DNA of 61,252 nucleotides from an uncultured Chlorobiaceae bacterium (lineage in GTDB: Bacteria; Bacteroidota; Chlorobiia; Chlorobiales; Chlorobiaceae), in the NCBI GenBank assembly GCA_903994365.1, contig CAJEXL010000012.1:1-61252 (forward strand), given 5' to 3'. Under the pieces are notes generated by a model. It had not been told where the DNA came from and made no database searches. It was given only the letters and a program-made list of their open reading frames with translations. Positions 37,002 through 45,920 of this stretch are shown here, in pieces. The translations under genes were made by a program, and so were the position numbers. Position 1 is the first letter of the stretch. The number at the start of each line of letters is the position of its first letter.

Positions 37002-38555
37002 TCATGAGGCAGTGGCCGATAGCAGCAGTGAAGCAACTGCTGCTGCATCGACATCCTGCTCTGTGTTGATTGCCAGAGTGACGGTACTCTCCTCTGCTGT
37101 GAGTGCATCTTGTTCTTCAAGCTGTTTTGCCAGCACTTCGGTGTTTGCGTCCGACGCGTCAGTTCCCTTCAGAGAACGGATTCTCACCCTCTCCATGAGC
37201 AACTCTTCAGGAGCGCAAAAATGTAAAATTCTGAAGGACACCTTCAGCTCTCTTGCAAGTTCCATAAAGAGCTTGCGATTGCAGTTTTTAAGAAATGTTG
37301 CATCCACAATGACCGATAGTTCTGCCTTTATGGAGATCGTGGCAAGATCAAGCAGCCTGCGGTAAGTTTGCTGGTTGAAATTCTCCGTGTAGAGTGCATT
37401 TCTCTCGCTACTTCGTTCAAGGGAGTTGAGGCCTGCCAGTCGTTTTCGTTCAACATCCGATCGGATATGAATACATCGCAGCACTTGTGCAATTTTGCGA
37501 GAGAGAACAGTTTTACCACTTCCTGAAACCCCTGAGGTGATGATGAGCATGGGCTTTTTTGAGAGTGAATAGTCCAGTGCGCGAGCCAGGTAAGAGCGGT
37601 GTTCTTCGAGAATTGCCTGCGTTTTGGCAGAGTCAACGGTTTGCTCATACCGGATTGCCGTAACTTTTGCTCGCACCATGGCGCGGTAGAGTGCATAAAA
37701 GGAGAGAAGAGGCAGTGCGCTGTAATCTCCGGTTTCCGCCAGGTAGTTGTTCAGGAGCCTCCAGGCAAGTTCCGGTGCTCCGCCATGTTCAAGATCCATG
37801 AAGAGAAAAGCCAGATCACTGATAACATCAATATTACTTAGGCTCTCATTGAACTCAATGCAGTCAAAGATAAAGATTCTCTTTTTCCACAGAACCATAT
37901 TGCCCGTATGCATGTCTCCATGGCATTGTCGGATAAAGCCATTCCTCTTTCTCTGGAGCAGAAGATTGCTGAGCTGTTGATGCTTGTTGACGGTTACTGT
38001 TTTAAGTTGAGCGAGCTGGTCAATTTCATTTTTCTCCGGGATGATAGGCTCTATGGTCGTGAAATTATGTAGCATCGGCTTGATAACATTATCAGTGTTG
38101 CCAAAACTACTCTCGGCAGATACTGGGGGCTGTGAGGTATGGAAGCGAGCTATCATGATGGCCAGATGATCAATATGCTCCTCTTTGAGCAGCTTATGTG
38201 AAAGCATCCGGTCAAGCTCCATCGTCCGGTCAAATTGCACCATTTGAACTGCATAGTCGATAATCTCCCCTTTGGAGTCAACAAGAATCATCTCTCCACT
38301 TTTGACAACAGGTACAACAGAGAGATAGATTTCAGGGCAAAGTCTCTGGTTAAGGCGAAGCTCTTCATAGCAGTAGTGACGGCGTTTTTCAATAGTTGAA
38401 AAATCAAGAAACCCGAGGTTCAGGGGCTTTTTGATTTTGTAGGCCAGGGACTCTGTAAGAAAAATCCATGAAATGTGAGTCTCCACAACATCAATGGTTC
38501 CGGTGGCATGAGGATACGCTTCCGGATGGCTCAAAGCTTCAGTCAGGCAGGTCAT
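37002..38555 (-). CDS. Two-domain kinase: APH-like phosphotransferase plus gluconate-kinase-like AAA domain
   Basis: The 517-residue product has an N-terminal aminoglycoside-phosphotransferase-like domain with the catalytic loop HGDMHTGNMVLW and the Asp of IFDCIEFNE, and a C-terminal P-loop kinase domain (SGVSGSGKTVLSRKIAQ, about residue 345) of the gluconate kinase/zeta-like group. This fusion is widespread in Proteobacteria and Chlorobi. Substrates are unknown. It is transcribed divergently from a universal stress gene. Confidence 0.85.
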   Translation of the reverse strand: MTCLTEALSHPEAYPHATGTIDVVETHISWIFLTESLAYKIKKPLNLGFLDFSTIEKRRHYCYEELRLNQRLCPEIYLSVVPVVKSGEMILVDSKGEIIDYAVQMVQFDRTMELDRMLSHKLLKEEHIDHLAIMIARFHTSQPPVSAESSFGNTDNVIKPMLHNFTTIEPIIPEKNEIDQLAQLKTVTVNKHQQLSNLLLQRKRNGFIRQCHGDMHTGNMVLWKKRIFIFDCIEFNESLSNIDVISDLAFLFMDLEHGGAPELAWRLLNNYLAETGDYSALPLLSFYALYRAMVRAKVTAIRYEQTVDSAKTQAILEEHRSYLARALDYSLSKKPMLIITSGVSGSGKTVLSRKIAQVLRCIHIRSDVERKRLAGLNSLERSSERNALYTENFNQQTYRRLLDLATISIKAELSVIVDATFLKNCNRKLFMELARELKVSFRILHFCAPEELLMERVRIRSLKGTDASDANTEVLAKQLEEQDALTAEESTVTLAINTEQDVDAAAVASLLLSATAS

Positions 38556-38724
38556 AATATTACCAGTGAAAATGCAGAAAAAATTCTTGATTGCAATATA
38601 CAGGTGGAATTGTAAGTAGACAAGAATCGTCCAGTCGAAGGGATTACTTTAAAAAAAAATGTAAATTGGCCTTTCGTTGCCGAGATAAGCCCCCTCATCA
38701 CATTCATATAGTCAACTAACAGTT

Positions 38725-39201
38725 ATGATACATCTTACAAGGATACTTTGTCCGACTGATTACTCCCCGACATCGGATAACGCTGTGCGCTATGCCGTTG
38801 AGTTTGCACGAAAAGTCGGCGCCCATGTCAGGTTTGTGCATATCCTCTCTTCTGGAGTTGTTCCCGAAAAAAACGATGTTGCTTCAGCCGATTCGGGAGT
38901 TCCCGCAGTTCGCCCGGATGAGGATATTGATGTACTTCCTGACAATTTTTCGCAGGTACTTATGGCTGAAAAAAAGAAAGGGTTGAATGCAGATTTTCGC
39001 GTTCTCAAGGGTGAAGCTCCCAAAGTTATTGCTGAGCAGGCGCACTCCTGGGGTGCCGATTTGATTATTATGGGCTCTCACGGTCGAACTGGTCTGCAGA
39101 GACTCATGATGGGCAGTGTGGCTGAAGAGGTTTTTCGTTGCTCAGATATTCCAGTGTTGCTGGTCAAGGAGCAGGCGGCCGCCAAGATTATTGTGGAATG
39201 A
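38725..39201 (+). CDS. Universal stress protein, UspA family
   Basis: The 158-residue product starts with MIHLTRILCPTDYSPTSDNAV and ends with the ATP-binding motif GSHGRTGLQRLMMGSVAEEV, typical of ATP-binding UspA proteins (G2xG9xGS). A central loop of about 30 residues (VVPEKNDVASADSG) is longer than in minimal UspA. It lies 45 bases upstream of fumarase, in the same direction, but no shared role is implied. Confidence 0.92.
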   Translation: MIHLTRILCPTDYSPTSDNAVRYAVEFARKVGAHVRFVHILSSGVVPEKNDVASADSGVPAVRPDEDIDVLPDNFSQVLMAEKKKGLNADFRVLKGEAPKVIAEQAHSWGADLIIMGSHGRTGLQRLMMGSVAEEVFRCSDIPVLLVKEQAAAKIIVE

Positions 39202-39246
39202 CTTCCACCGGCTTGAATTTTATATCACCATTATTGTCAGCACCTT

Positions 39247-40779
39247 ATGAAAAATTTTAAGGCATCAATTGTTGCGCTTATTACTGAAACATCGGCCAAT
39301 CTGCCGAGTGATGTTCGTTGTGCCCTTGCAGCCGCTATCGACCGTGAAGATCCACTCTCCAGGGCTGGTCTTGCCATGTCAACCATCTCGGTCAATATTG
39401 ATATGGCCGTTGACAATGTTTCGCCGGTTTGTCAGGATACCGGCATGCCAACTTTTTTTATTCATAGCCCGCGTGGTGCCGATCAGCTTCTTATGAAGCA
39501 GGAGATTGAAGTGGCTGTTGTTGAGGCATCAAAAACAGGTAAACTTCGCCCTAATGCGGTTGATGCCATCAGTGGTAAAAACTCTGGCAACAATCTTGGT
39601 TGCCACTTTCCCGTTATCCATTTTGAGCCATGGGAAAAGGATGAGATTGAGGTGAAGCTTATTCTGAAAGGGGGGGGGTGCGAAAATAAAAACATTCAGT
39701 ACTCACTGCCTGATGAAATTCCCGGCCTTGGAAGCGCTTCGCGTGATCTGGATGGAGTGCGCAAATGTCTGCTTCATGCCGTTTATCAGGCACAGGGTCA
39801 GGGATGCAGCCCCGGTGTTATCGGTGTTGGTATTGGTGGCGATCGTACCAGCGGCTTTGAGCTTGCCAAAAAGCAGCTTTTCCGTACCATTGATGACCGC
39901 AACTCCGACAGCGAACTTGATGCTCTTGAACAGGAGATTTTGGAAAAAGCCAATACCATGGATATCGGCCCTATGGGATTCGGCGGCAAAACCACTCTAT
40001 TAGGCTGTAAAATCGGCAAATCACATCGTGTTCCTGCAAGTTTTTTTGTTTCTGTAGCCTACAACTGCTGGGCATACCGCAGGCTTGGCGTACTGCTTGA
40101 TCCAAACAGCGGTTCCATTGAGCGCTGGTACTATAGGGATGCCGATGAGATCAAACGCATGGCCAAAGGTGAGGGGATGCCACTGACCGGAAAAGAGGTA
40201 GTTCTGCAGGCCCCGGTCACCGAAGAGCAGGTACGCCGCCTCAAGGTTGGCGATGTCGTGCTCGTCAACGGAACCATGCACACCGGCAGGGATGCCTTCC
40301 ATCATTATATAATGCACCACGATCTGCCCGCTGGTCTTGATACAACGGGGGGAGTTCTCTTCCATTGTGGACCGGTTATCATGAAAAACGAAGATGGAAG
40401 CTACAGGGTGACCGCTGCCGGCCCTACCACGTCGATTCGTGAAGAGCCATTCCAGGCTGATGTTATCAAAAAGCTGGGCTTGAGAGCGATTATCGGCAAG
40501 GGTGGCATGGGCCCGAAAACTCTCAGGGGTTTGCAGGAGCACGGGGCAGTCTATCTCAACGCCATCGGAGGCGCAGCACAGTATTATGCCCGTTGCATTA
40601 CAAAGGTGACTGGCGTCGATTTTCTTGAAGAGATGGGTGTGCCAGAAGCCATGTGGCATCTTGAGGTGAGCTCATTTCCGGCAATTGTCACCATGGATGC
40701 TCATGGCAACAGCCTGCACAGTTTGGTAGAGGAGAAGTCGTTCCGTCAACTTGGCACTTTCGACAACAAGACGCATTGA
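39247..40779 (+). CDS. Class I fumarate hydratase (iron-sulfur)
   Basis: The enzyme interconverts fumarate and malate. In Chlorobi it runs in the reductive TCA cycle toward fumarate. The 510-residue product covers both the alpha and beta domains of FumA-type fumarases: PVCQDTGMPTFFI (cluster-binding cysteine), NLGCHFPVIHFEP, QGQGCSPGVIGVGIGGDRTSGFELAK and the beta-part motif GPTTSIREEPFQ with GGVLFHCGPVI. The fused single-chain form is typical. It precedes the carboxyltransferase gene, giving neighbouring C4 and anaplerotic steps. Confidence 0.94.
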   Translation: MKNFKASIVALITETSANLPSDVRCALAAAIDREDPLSRAGLAMSTISVNIDMAVDNVSPVCQDTGMPTFFIHSPRGADQLLMKQEIEVAVVEASKTGKLRPNAVDAISGKNSGNNLGCHFPVIHFEPWEKDEIEVKLILKGGGCENKNIQYSLPDEIPGLGSASRDLDGVRKCLLHAVYQAQGQGCSPGVIGVGIGGDRTSGFELAKKQLFRTIDDRNSDSELDALEQEILEKANTMDIGPMGFGGKTTLLGCKIGKSHRVPASFFVSVAYNCWAYRRLGVLLDPNSGSIERWYYRDADEIKRMAKGEGMPLTGKEVVLQAPVTEEQVRRLKVGDVVLVNGTMHTGRDAFHHYIMHHDLPAGLDTTGGVLFHCGPVIMKNEDGSYRVTAAGPTTSIREEPFQADVIKKLGLRAIIGKGGMGPKTLRGLQEHGAVYLNAIGGAAQYYARCITKVTGVDFLEEMGVPEAMWHLEVSSFPAIVTMDAHGNSLHSLVEEKSFRQLGTFDNKTH

Positions 40780-40830
40780 CCATTTTTGGAGCGTGTTGTC
40801 AAGCTCACTTTTAATGAAAAGAGAAAGTTT

Positions 40831-42762
40831 ATGAAAAAAATAAGATTTATGGACGTCTCTTTCCGGGACGGATTTCAGTCATGTTTTGGCGCCAGAGTCA
40901 AGACCGAGGATTTTCTGCCAGCCCTGGAGGCAGCCGTTCACGCTGGCACCGATAACTTTGAAATAGGAGGGGGTGCCCGTTTTCAGAGCCTCTATTTCTA
41001 TTGCGAGGAGGATGCCTTTACGATGATGGATACTGCCCGCAAGATTGTGGGGCCGGATATCAACCTCCAGACCCTTTCAAGAGGCGCCAATGTTGTTGGT
41101 CTTGTGTCGCAGTCGCGCGATATTATTGATCTTCATGCTCGTCTCTTCAAAAAGCATGGCATAACCACCATCAGGAACTTCGATGCACTAATGGATGTTC
41201 GCAACCTCGCATATTCAGGGCAATGTATTCATGATGCAGGGCTCAAGCACCAGGTTGTTATCGCACTGATGGGTCTTCCTCCCGGATTGACCGAGACCTA
41301 CTGCCATACTCCGCAGTTTTATCTCGACAAGCTGAAAGAGATTCTTGATGCAGAAATTCCTTATGACAGTGTCGCATTCAAGGACGCTTCAGGCACAACA
41401 ACTCCGGCAGTTGTTCATGAGACCATCAAGGGGGCGAGAAAGATGCTGCCGGAGGGCACCGAAATCCAGTTCCATACGCACGATACGGCAGGAATGGGCG
41501 TGGCCTGCAACTTTGCCGCCATTACGGGTGGGGCTGACATCATTGATCTCTCCATGGCTCCCGTCAGCGGCGGAACGGCTGAAGTGGATATTCTCACCAT
41601 GTGGCAGCGGCTCAGGGGCACCGAGTACACCCTTGACATTGATCAGGAAAAGTACCTTGAGGTGGAGGCGCTCTTTATCGACCAGATGTACAAATACTAC
41701 ATGCCGCCAGAGGCAACAGCCGTCAATCCGGTGATCTCATTTTCACCCATGCCCGGCGGAGCACTCACCGCCAATACCCAGATGATGCGCGACAACAACA
41801 CGCTTCATCTTTTCCCTGCCGTAATCAACAATATGCGGGAGGTGGTTGTCAAAGGAGGTTTTGGTGCTTCGGTTACTCCGGTTTCACAGTTCTATTTCCA
41901 GCAGGCCTTTGCCAATACCATTCAGGGGCACTGGAAAAAAATTACCGACGGATACGGCAAAATGGTGCTGGGTTACTTTGGCAAAACTCCCGCCCGTCCG
42001 GATGAAGAGGTTGTGCGGCTTGCTTCAGAGCAGCTTGGGCTAACCCCAACGGTTGAAGATGTGCACGACATCAACGATCGTAACCCTGAACTTGGCGTAG
42101 CCTATAACAAATTGCTGCTCCAGAAAGCCAATATTCCCCAGACTGACGAAAACATATTTATTGCGGCAACCTGTGGCGCAAAAGGGATTGCCTTCCTTCA
42201 GGGAGATTGCTCCACTGGCATTCGCTACAAGGCAGATATTGCCGTTGAGATCAAGGCAACACCAAGAGCGCAGGTGGTTGCTGCCTACCACGAAGCACAT
42301 AAACACGACATCCATCAGAAAGAGGTGAACCACCGGCTTGAGGAGCTTTTTTCAAAGCTTCCAACTGCTCCAGTTCAACCTCCTGCTGCGTCAAAAGTTA
42401 TCTCAATGGCCGGGAACTTTACTGTTTTTGTCGATGGTGCGCCATACACCGTCTCTTTTGCTGAAGGATCAGCTATTAATCCCCAGGGCATCACTGCGCC
42501 AGCCCCCTCTCTCGATACGTCAGCGGCCACAGCGTCAGTAGTTTCAGCAGGTACACCAGTGCCAGCAGTCATGCCAGGTAACGTCTTCTCAATCTCAGTC
42601 AAGGTTGGTGATGAGGTCAAAGAGGGAGAAGAGGTGGCTGTTATTGAAGCCATGAAAATGGAAACTCCCATTAAGGCCCCTTGTGCGGGAAGAATTCTCT
42701 CCATCACTGTTGCCAAAGGCGACACCGTAGGGATGGGTGAGATTATGATGACCATCGAGTAA
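40831..42762 (+). CDS. Pyruvate/oxaloacetate carboxyltransferase with biotin carrier domain (PycB/OadA type)
   Basis: The 643-residue product has an HMGL-like carboxyltransferase barrel (VSFRDGFQSCFGARVKTEDF, DSVAFKDASGTTTP, HTHDTAGMGVACNF), a conserved PYC_OADA domain and a C-terminal biotin-lipoyl domain with EAMKMETPIKAP, whose lysine is biotinylated. It forms the B subunit of a two-subunit pyruvate carboxylase, or OadA. The ATG at 40831 (MKKIRFMDVSFRDG) is chosen; the upstream TTG at 40786 would add 15 atypical residues. The biotin carboxylase subunit is not adjacent. It fits CO2 fixation through the reductive TCA cycle. Confidence 0.93.
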   Translation: MKKIRFMDVSFRDGFQSCFGARVKTEDFLPALEAAVHAGTDNFEIGGGARFQSLYFYCEEDAFTMMDTARKIVGPDINLQTLSRGANVVGLVSQSRDIIDLHARLFKKHGITTIRNFDALMDVRNLAYSGQCIHDAGLKHQVVIALMGLPPGLTETYCHTPQFYLDKLKEILDAEIPYDSVAFKDASGTTTPAVVHETIKGARKMLPEGTEIQFHTHDTAGMGVACNFAAITGGADIIDLSMAPVSGGTAEVDILTMWQRLRGTEYTLDIDQEKYLEVEALFIDQMYKYYMPPEATAVNPVISFSPMPGGALTANTQMMRDNNTLHLFPAVINNMREVVVKGGFGASVTPVSQFYFQQAFANTIQGHWKKITDGYGKMVLGYFGKTPARPDEEVVRLASEQLGLTPTVEDVHDINDRNPELGVAYNKLLLQKANIPQTDENIFIAATCGAKGIAFLQGDCSTGIRYKADIAVEIKATPRAQVVAAYHEAHKHDIHQKEVNHRLEELFSKLPTAPVQPPAASKVISMAGNFTVFVDGAPYTVSFAEGSAINPQGITAPAPSLDTSAATASVVSAGTPVPAVMPGNVFSISVKVGDEVKEGEEVAVIEAMKMETPIKAPCAGRILSITVAKGDTVGMGEIMMTIE

Positions 42763-42853
42763 ACACGTTTGCTCACTGTCGCCCCGTGATGAAAAGCGGG
42801 GCAGTATGGTGGTTGAATACCGTCTGTCCATGCACCTCATCGACCGCCATTAA

Positions 42854-43071
42854 TCATTCCCACTCCATTTCATTAAAAACCTGAAGCGCATTTTTTCTTG
42901 CGAGTGTTTCGAAATTAAGCAGATGCTTGAAGCATGACTGACCAGCTCTCCAACAATGGAGTAAATGTTGTCGGAGACTTTCTTTAATTCAGGAAATCCG
43001 TCAGCAGAGGAACTTTTGATTGGTAGCAGCATAGAGAATACTGCCACCAACATGGTCAATAGGGTTTGCAT
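42854..43071 (-). pseudogene. MBL-fold hydrolase remnant with the middle deleted
   Basis: From the ATG at 43071 a signal peptide (MQTLLTMLVAVFSMLLPIKS) is followed by FPELKKVSDNIYSIVGEL, a typical start of exported MBL-fold (quinoprotein-relay type) hydrolases. After this the frame loses similarity. In another frame, ending at 42854, the DNA reads as RKNALQVFNEMEWE, a plausible C-terminus of the same family. The roughly 230 middle residues with the HxHxDH zinc site are missing. The best reading is an internal deletion with frameshift. It lies 58 bases downstream of the MFS gene on the same strand. Confidence 0.5.
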
Positions 43072-43129
43072 CTTGTGTTCATTTCCAATGTTTTTTGGAA
43101 GATTATGGGTAGAAAGAGATGGTGGAGAG

Positions 43130-44443
43130 TTATGTGGGGAGGCTCGCATATCCCCGCCCCGGCGCTTTGATGCGTACATACACCGCAGCCAGCATCACCA
43201 GCGCATTGATGACTCCGACGACAATGAATGGTGCCTTAGGGCTCATGGAGTCAAAAAGTCTGCCGCCAATGGTTGTGATGACGAGAATTCCTATGGCACC
43301 GCTTATATTGAACATGCCGATAACCGATCCACGCTCTGCTTTTGGCGCCTCCTGCCCAATCAGCGACTGTGCTCCGAGAAACGAACTGATCTGTCCTATA
43401 CCGAGCAGCACAAAAAAGATGATCGACGCCGGTTCGTGCGGGTTACCGACAAGGCCCAGAGAGAGATAACCGATGCTTGCCAGCATCATGCAGACAATTA
43501 GAGCAGTTACCCGGTTCCAGCGGTCGATCAGCGGCCCGATAACCGGTGCCCACAGAAGCGCGGCCCCCTGTGAAATTATGAAAATCATCATTCCTTTTTT
43601 GACCGCCTCGGCAGGTGCCATACCCATGGCTATACCTGTCGTGGTTCCCCAGAGAGGCAGAAAAGTGCCGATAATGGATTGATCTCCCCGAGCAACAAAG
43701 GCTGCTGCGTAGGAGAGCAGGATTCTCGGGTTTTTAGCACAATTGATTCCGCTGGTGACAAGTGCACGCAGAGAAGGACGATCTTCCTTGCTCACCTCAG
43801 TGCCACCCTTGAGCCCGAAGCCGACTACCAACGCAGACACAAGTGCTACCCCGGCAACGGCAAGATGCGTGTAGAGACCGGCATCATTGCCGCTGAACCC
43901 TTTTGCTACAAGCTTTTGCGGCAATCCTCCAAAAAAGCTGTTCAGAGCTACAATGCCGAGGCCATTGAGAAACCCTGTTATCGCAATAAGTTTGCCCCTT
44001 GATCGTTCAGCAGGATAATCAATCATCACTGTCGAAAGTGCTCCTGTGACAGCAACGATTCCGAGTGCATAGATCATTCGGTAAAGCGTTAAATCGGCCA
44101 CCGACTGAGAGAGAGGGTAGAGCGCATAGGCAAGTGCGAGAAGCAGAAACCCTGCGCTGTAGACAGCTTTCCGCCCTATCCGGTCCATCAAAACCCCTGC
44201 AGGCACAAAAAAGAGCAGAGTGACCACCTCTGTCCAGAAAACAAGGTCACCGCTGATGGCCCCTTGCAGGGATGTCGGTATTTTCAGATTTTCGTTGAGG
44301 ATATATGACTGTCCGATTGAGACAAACGTTACCAGCCCGATCGAAAAGAATGCTGCGTAAAGATAGGTCAATGCATGGCGGGGGAGCACCGAAGGCGCGA
44401 GGGTAACAGGCCCGATGGAGTGGCTCGATGCTTTTTTGTTCAT
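43130..44443 (-). CDS. MFS transporter
   Basis: The 437-residue product has about twelve transmembrane helices and the MFS loop motif GVLMDRIGRKAVYSAG between helices 2 and 3. GPLIDRWNRVTAL marks the equivalent loop of the second half. The ATG at 44443 (MNKKASSHSIGP) is preferred over a longer frame reaching 44494. Substrate unknown; no specific drug or sugar motif is evident. A degraded MBL-fold gene follows on the same strand. Confidence 0.85.
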   Translation of the reverse strand: MNKKASSHSIGPVTLAPSVLPRHALTYLYAAFFSIGLVTFVSIGQSYILNENLKIPTSLQGAISGDLVFWTEVVTLLFFVPAGVLMDRIGRKAVYSAGFLLLALAYALYPLSQSVADLTLYRMIYALGIVAVTGALSTVMIDYPAERSRGKLIAITGFLNGLGIVALNSFFGGLPQKLVAKGFSGNDAGLYTHLAVAGVALVSALVVGFGLKGGTEVSKEDRPSLRALVTSGINCAKNPRILLSYAAAFVARGDQSIIGTFLPLWGTTTGIAMGMAPAEAVKKGMMIFIISQGAALLWAPVIGPLIDRWNRVTALIVCMMLASIGYLSLGLVGNPHEPASIIFFVLLGIGQISSFLGAQSLIGQEAPKAERGSVIGMFNISGAIGILVITTIGGRLFDSMSPKAPFIVVGVINALVMLAAVYVRIKAPGRGYASLPT

Positions 44444-44604
44444 GGCAATAACTTTTTGTTTTGGTGAATTGAATATATTTCGGGATCTCAACACTTTTTT
44501 GAAAGAAACTCATACCGGGTGCGTACTAAGAGAGAGAAGTAAATTGCTTCGTTTTGTATTAAAACTCATTGATAGTTCTCAATTACTAATAAAAGAAATA
44601 AGTT

Positions 44605-44853
44605 ATGAAAAAGAATCTTGTTGCTGGTGTTGTTTTCTCTCTTGCCCTGACCGGCTTTTTTGGTGGTGTCTCTTTTGCTTCTGACCCAGTGGCTCCTGTG
44701 AAGGCTGAGGTAAAGGCTGAAGTCGCAGTTCCTGCGAAGGCTGACGCGCCTGCCAAGAAGAAAGTTGCAAAGAAAGCTGTGGGGAAGAAAGATGAAGTTA
44801 AGAAGGACGATGTAAAGAAAGATGAAGTTAAGAAAGTTGAAGTTAAGAAGTAG
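44605..44853 (+). CDS. Small exported Lys/Ala/Val-rich repeat protein
   Basis: The 82-residue product has a clear signal peptide (residues 1-25, cleaving after VSFA) and a mature part made only of Ala, Lys, Val, Glu, Asp and Pro. It ends in four imperfect copies of KKDEV/KKVEV, encoded by near-identical 15-base units. The charge is strongly mixed and the protein is probably disordered in the periplasm or on the surface. No homolog is recognised by eye. A good terminator follows after 90 bases. Confidence 0.75.
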   Translation: MKKNLVAGVVFSLALTGFFGGVSFASDPVAPVKAEVKAEVAVPAKADAPAKKKVAKKAVGKKDEVKKDDVKKDEVKKVEVKK

Positions 44854-44942
44854 TCTCCGTTTTTCAGTTGATGCCTTGACAACAAGCAAGCAGTATGTCA
44901 AGCTATATCATGATAACGTGTCGATACGGTCTTCAGTTCTTT

Positions 44943-44985
44943 GCAGAAAAGCCCTTTTTAAGGGCTTTTCTGCTTATATCTCTTT
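44943..44985 (+). terminator. Intrinsic terminator before tatA
   Basis: GCAGAAAAGCCCTT (44943-44956) pairs perfectly with AAGGGCTTTTCTGC (44960-44973) around TTT, followed by TTATATCTCTTT. Fourteen perfect pairs. It ends the Lys-rich protein transcript just upstream of tatA. Confidence 0.8.
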
Positions 44986-45031
44986 ATTATAGTTGTTGTT
45001 ACAATATGCTAACATGATCGGGGATGTTGTT

Positions 45032-45292
45032 ATGTTTGGATTCGGTGGACAAGAGCTGATACTGATTCTGTTTGTGGTACTTCTGTTTTTTGGTCCTTCA
45101 AAACTTCCTGAACTTGCCAGAGTGTTTGGGAAAGGGATGAGAGAGTTTAAAAAAGCACAGGCTGATCTTGAGCATGAATTCAACAAAGTGGCAGAGAGCG
45201 CTGAGGCTGAACATAAATCAGGTGATGCTTTGGCCTCAAAAGAGGCGCAAAGTGGTTTGGAGAGTAAAAAAAATGTGATGGAGTTGCAATAA
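45032..45292 (+). CDS. tatA: Sec-independent translocase TatA
   Basis: TatA forms the pore of the twin-arginine export system. The 86-residue product begins MFGFGGQELILILFVVLLFFG (one transmembrane helix), followed by the hinge FGPSKLPELARVFGKGMREFKKA and a charged amphipathic helix and tail. The ATG at 45032 gives the standard TatA N-terminus; an in-frame ATG at 45014 would add six residues. No tatB or tatC lies beside it, common in Chlorobi where tat genes are scattered. Confidence 0.92.
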   Translation: MFGFGGQELILILFVVLLFFGPSKLPELARVFGKGMREFKKAQADLEHEFNKVAESAEAEHKSGDALASKEAQSGLESKKNVMELQ

Positions 45293-45920
45293 TAACGCTC
45301 TAATGTTGTGTTTTCAGCTGTTATTCAGCAAAGACGCTCACCCTTCTGTTATGAGCCCATGCATTCTCAGTGCTGCCGACAGCATAGTTTTTTCCTCTTC
45401 ATAATTGAGACTCTTTGGGCGGTTCGGAGTTAATGATATGATTTTCATATTTTTCACATCGCCCATAACAAACACGATTATAATGAGTTTTGTTTCCTCT
45501 CATCGCAATGGCTTTCGATGAAGAGACATTTCCCCTCTTGCCGTCAAACCAGTCAATTATTCATCGATAAAGTACCACTCATACCTTTTGCATCGTAGCT
45601 TGCTGCTTGAGCAGGGGCATTTGCAGAACCCGACAGCTAAAAAAGCGAGAAGTGTAAGAGATTCTTTCATTTTTTCTCACCTAAACTGTGTTGAGGATGT
45701 TCGATACGAAGTGAAGACTTTGCTTACAAGAAAAGGCTTTAATTTTTAAAGAACTGATTTATTTCGTTACCCTTACTCAAGGTTGGTTGCGTGCTGTCGG
45801 TGATCGTGATGTTGTATTGTGAATTTTTACCGATAAAAAATCTGAATAATGGTTTTGCTGGCTATCCCGCAGTATTTTATCTGGTTACGTGCATCAGTAA
45901 ATAATTAAACAGACCTATTC
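45293..45920. other. Gene-poor spacer of 628 bases
   Basis: No long gene is seen. The spacer holds a likely 37-residue small gene on the minus strand (45557-45670) and a weaker 42-residue minus-strand frame (45338-45466, containing MKIISLTPNRPKSLNYEEEK) without a ribosome site. The last 250 bases before the histidine kinase gene are AT-rich and probably carry its promoter, but no convincing -35/-10 pair was found. Confidence 0.5.
45557..45670 (-). CDS. Small Cys-rich peptide, unknown
   Basis: The 37-residue frame starts MKESLTLLAFLAVGFCKCPC and continues CSSSKLRCKRYEWYFIDE. It has a hydrophobic N-terminal stretch and four cysteines within 12 residues (C-K-C-P-C, then C), and a Shine-Dalgarno-like GGTGAG at 45676-45681, five bases upstream. 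The layout suggests a lipoprotein-like or metal-binding peptide. No family is recognised. Coding is supported only by the ribosome site and composition. Confidence 0.5.
   Translation of the reverse strand: MKESLTLLAFLAVGFCKCPCSSSKLRCKRYEWYFIDE

Noticed and set aside
42781..42802. GCCCCG/CGGGGC hairpin after the carboxyltransferase gene
   Set aside because: Only six pairs with a ten-base loop and no T tract, too weak to call a terminator.
45338..45466. 42-residue minus-strand frame downstream of the Cys-rich peptide
   Set aside because: No ribosome site and no recognisable feature; kept only as a note in the spacer description.
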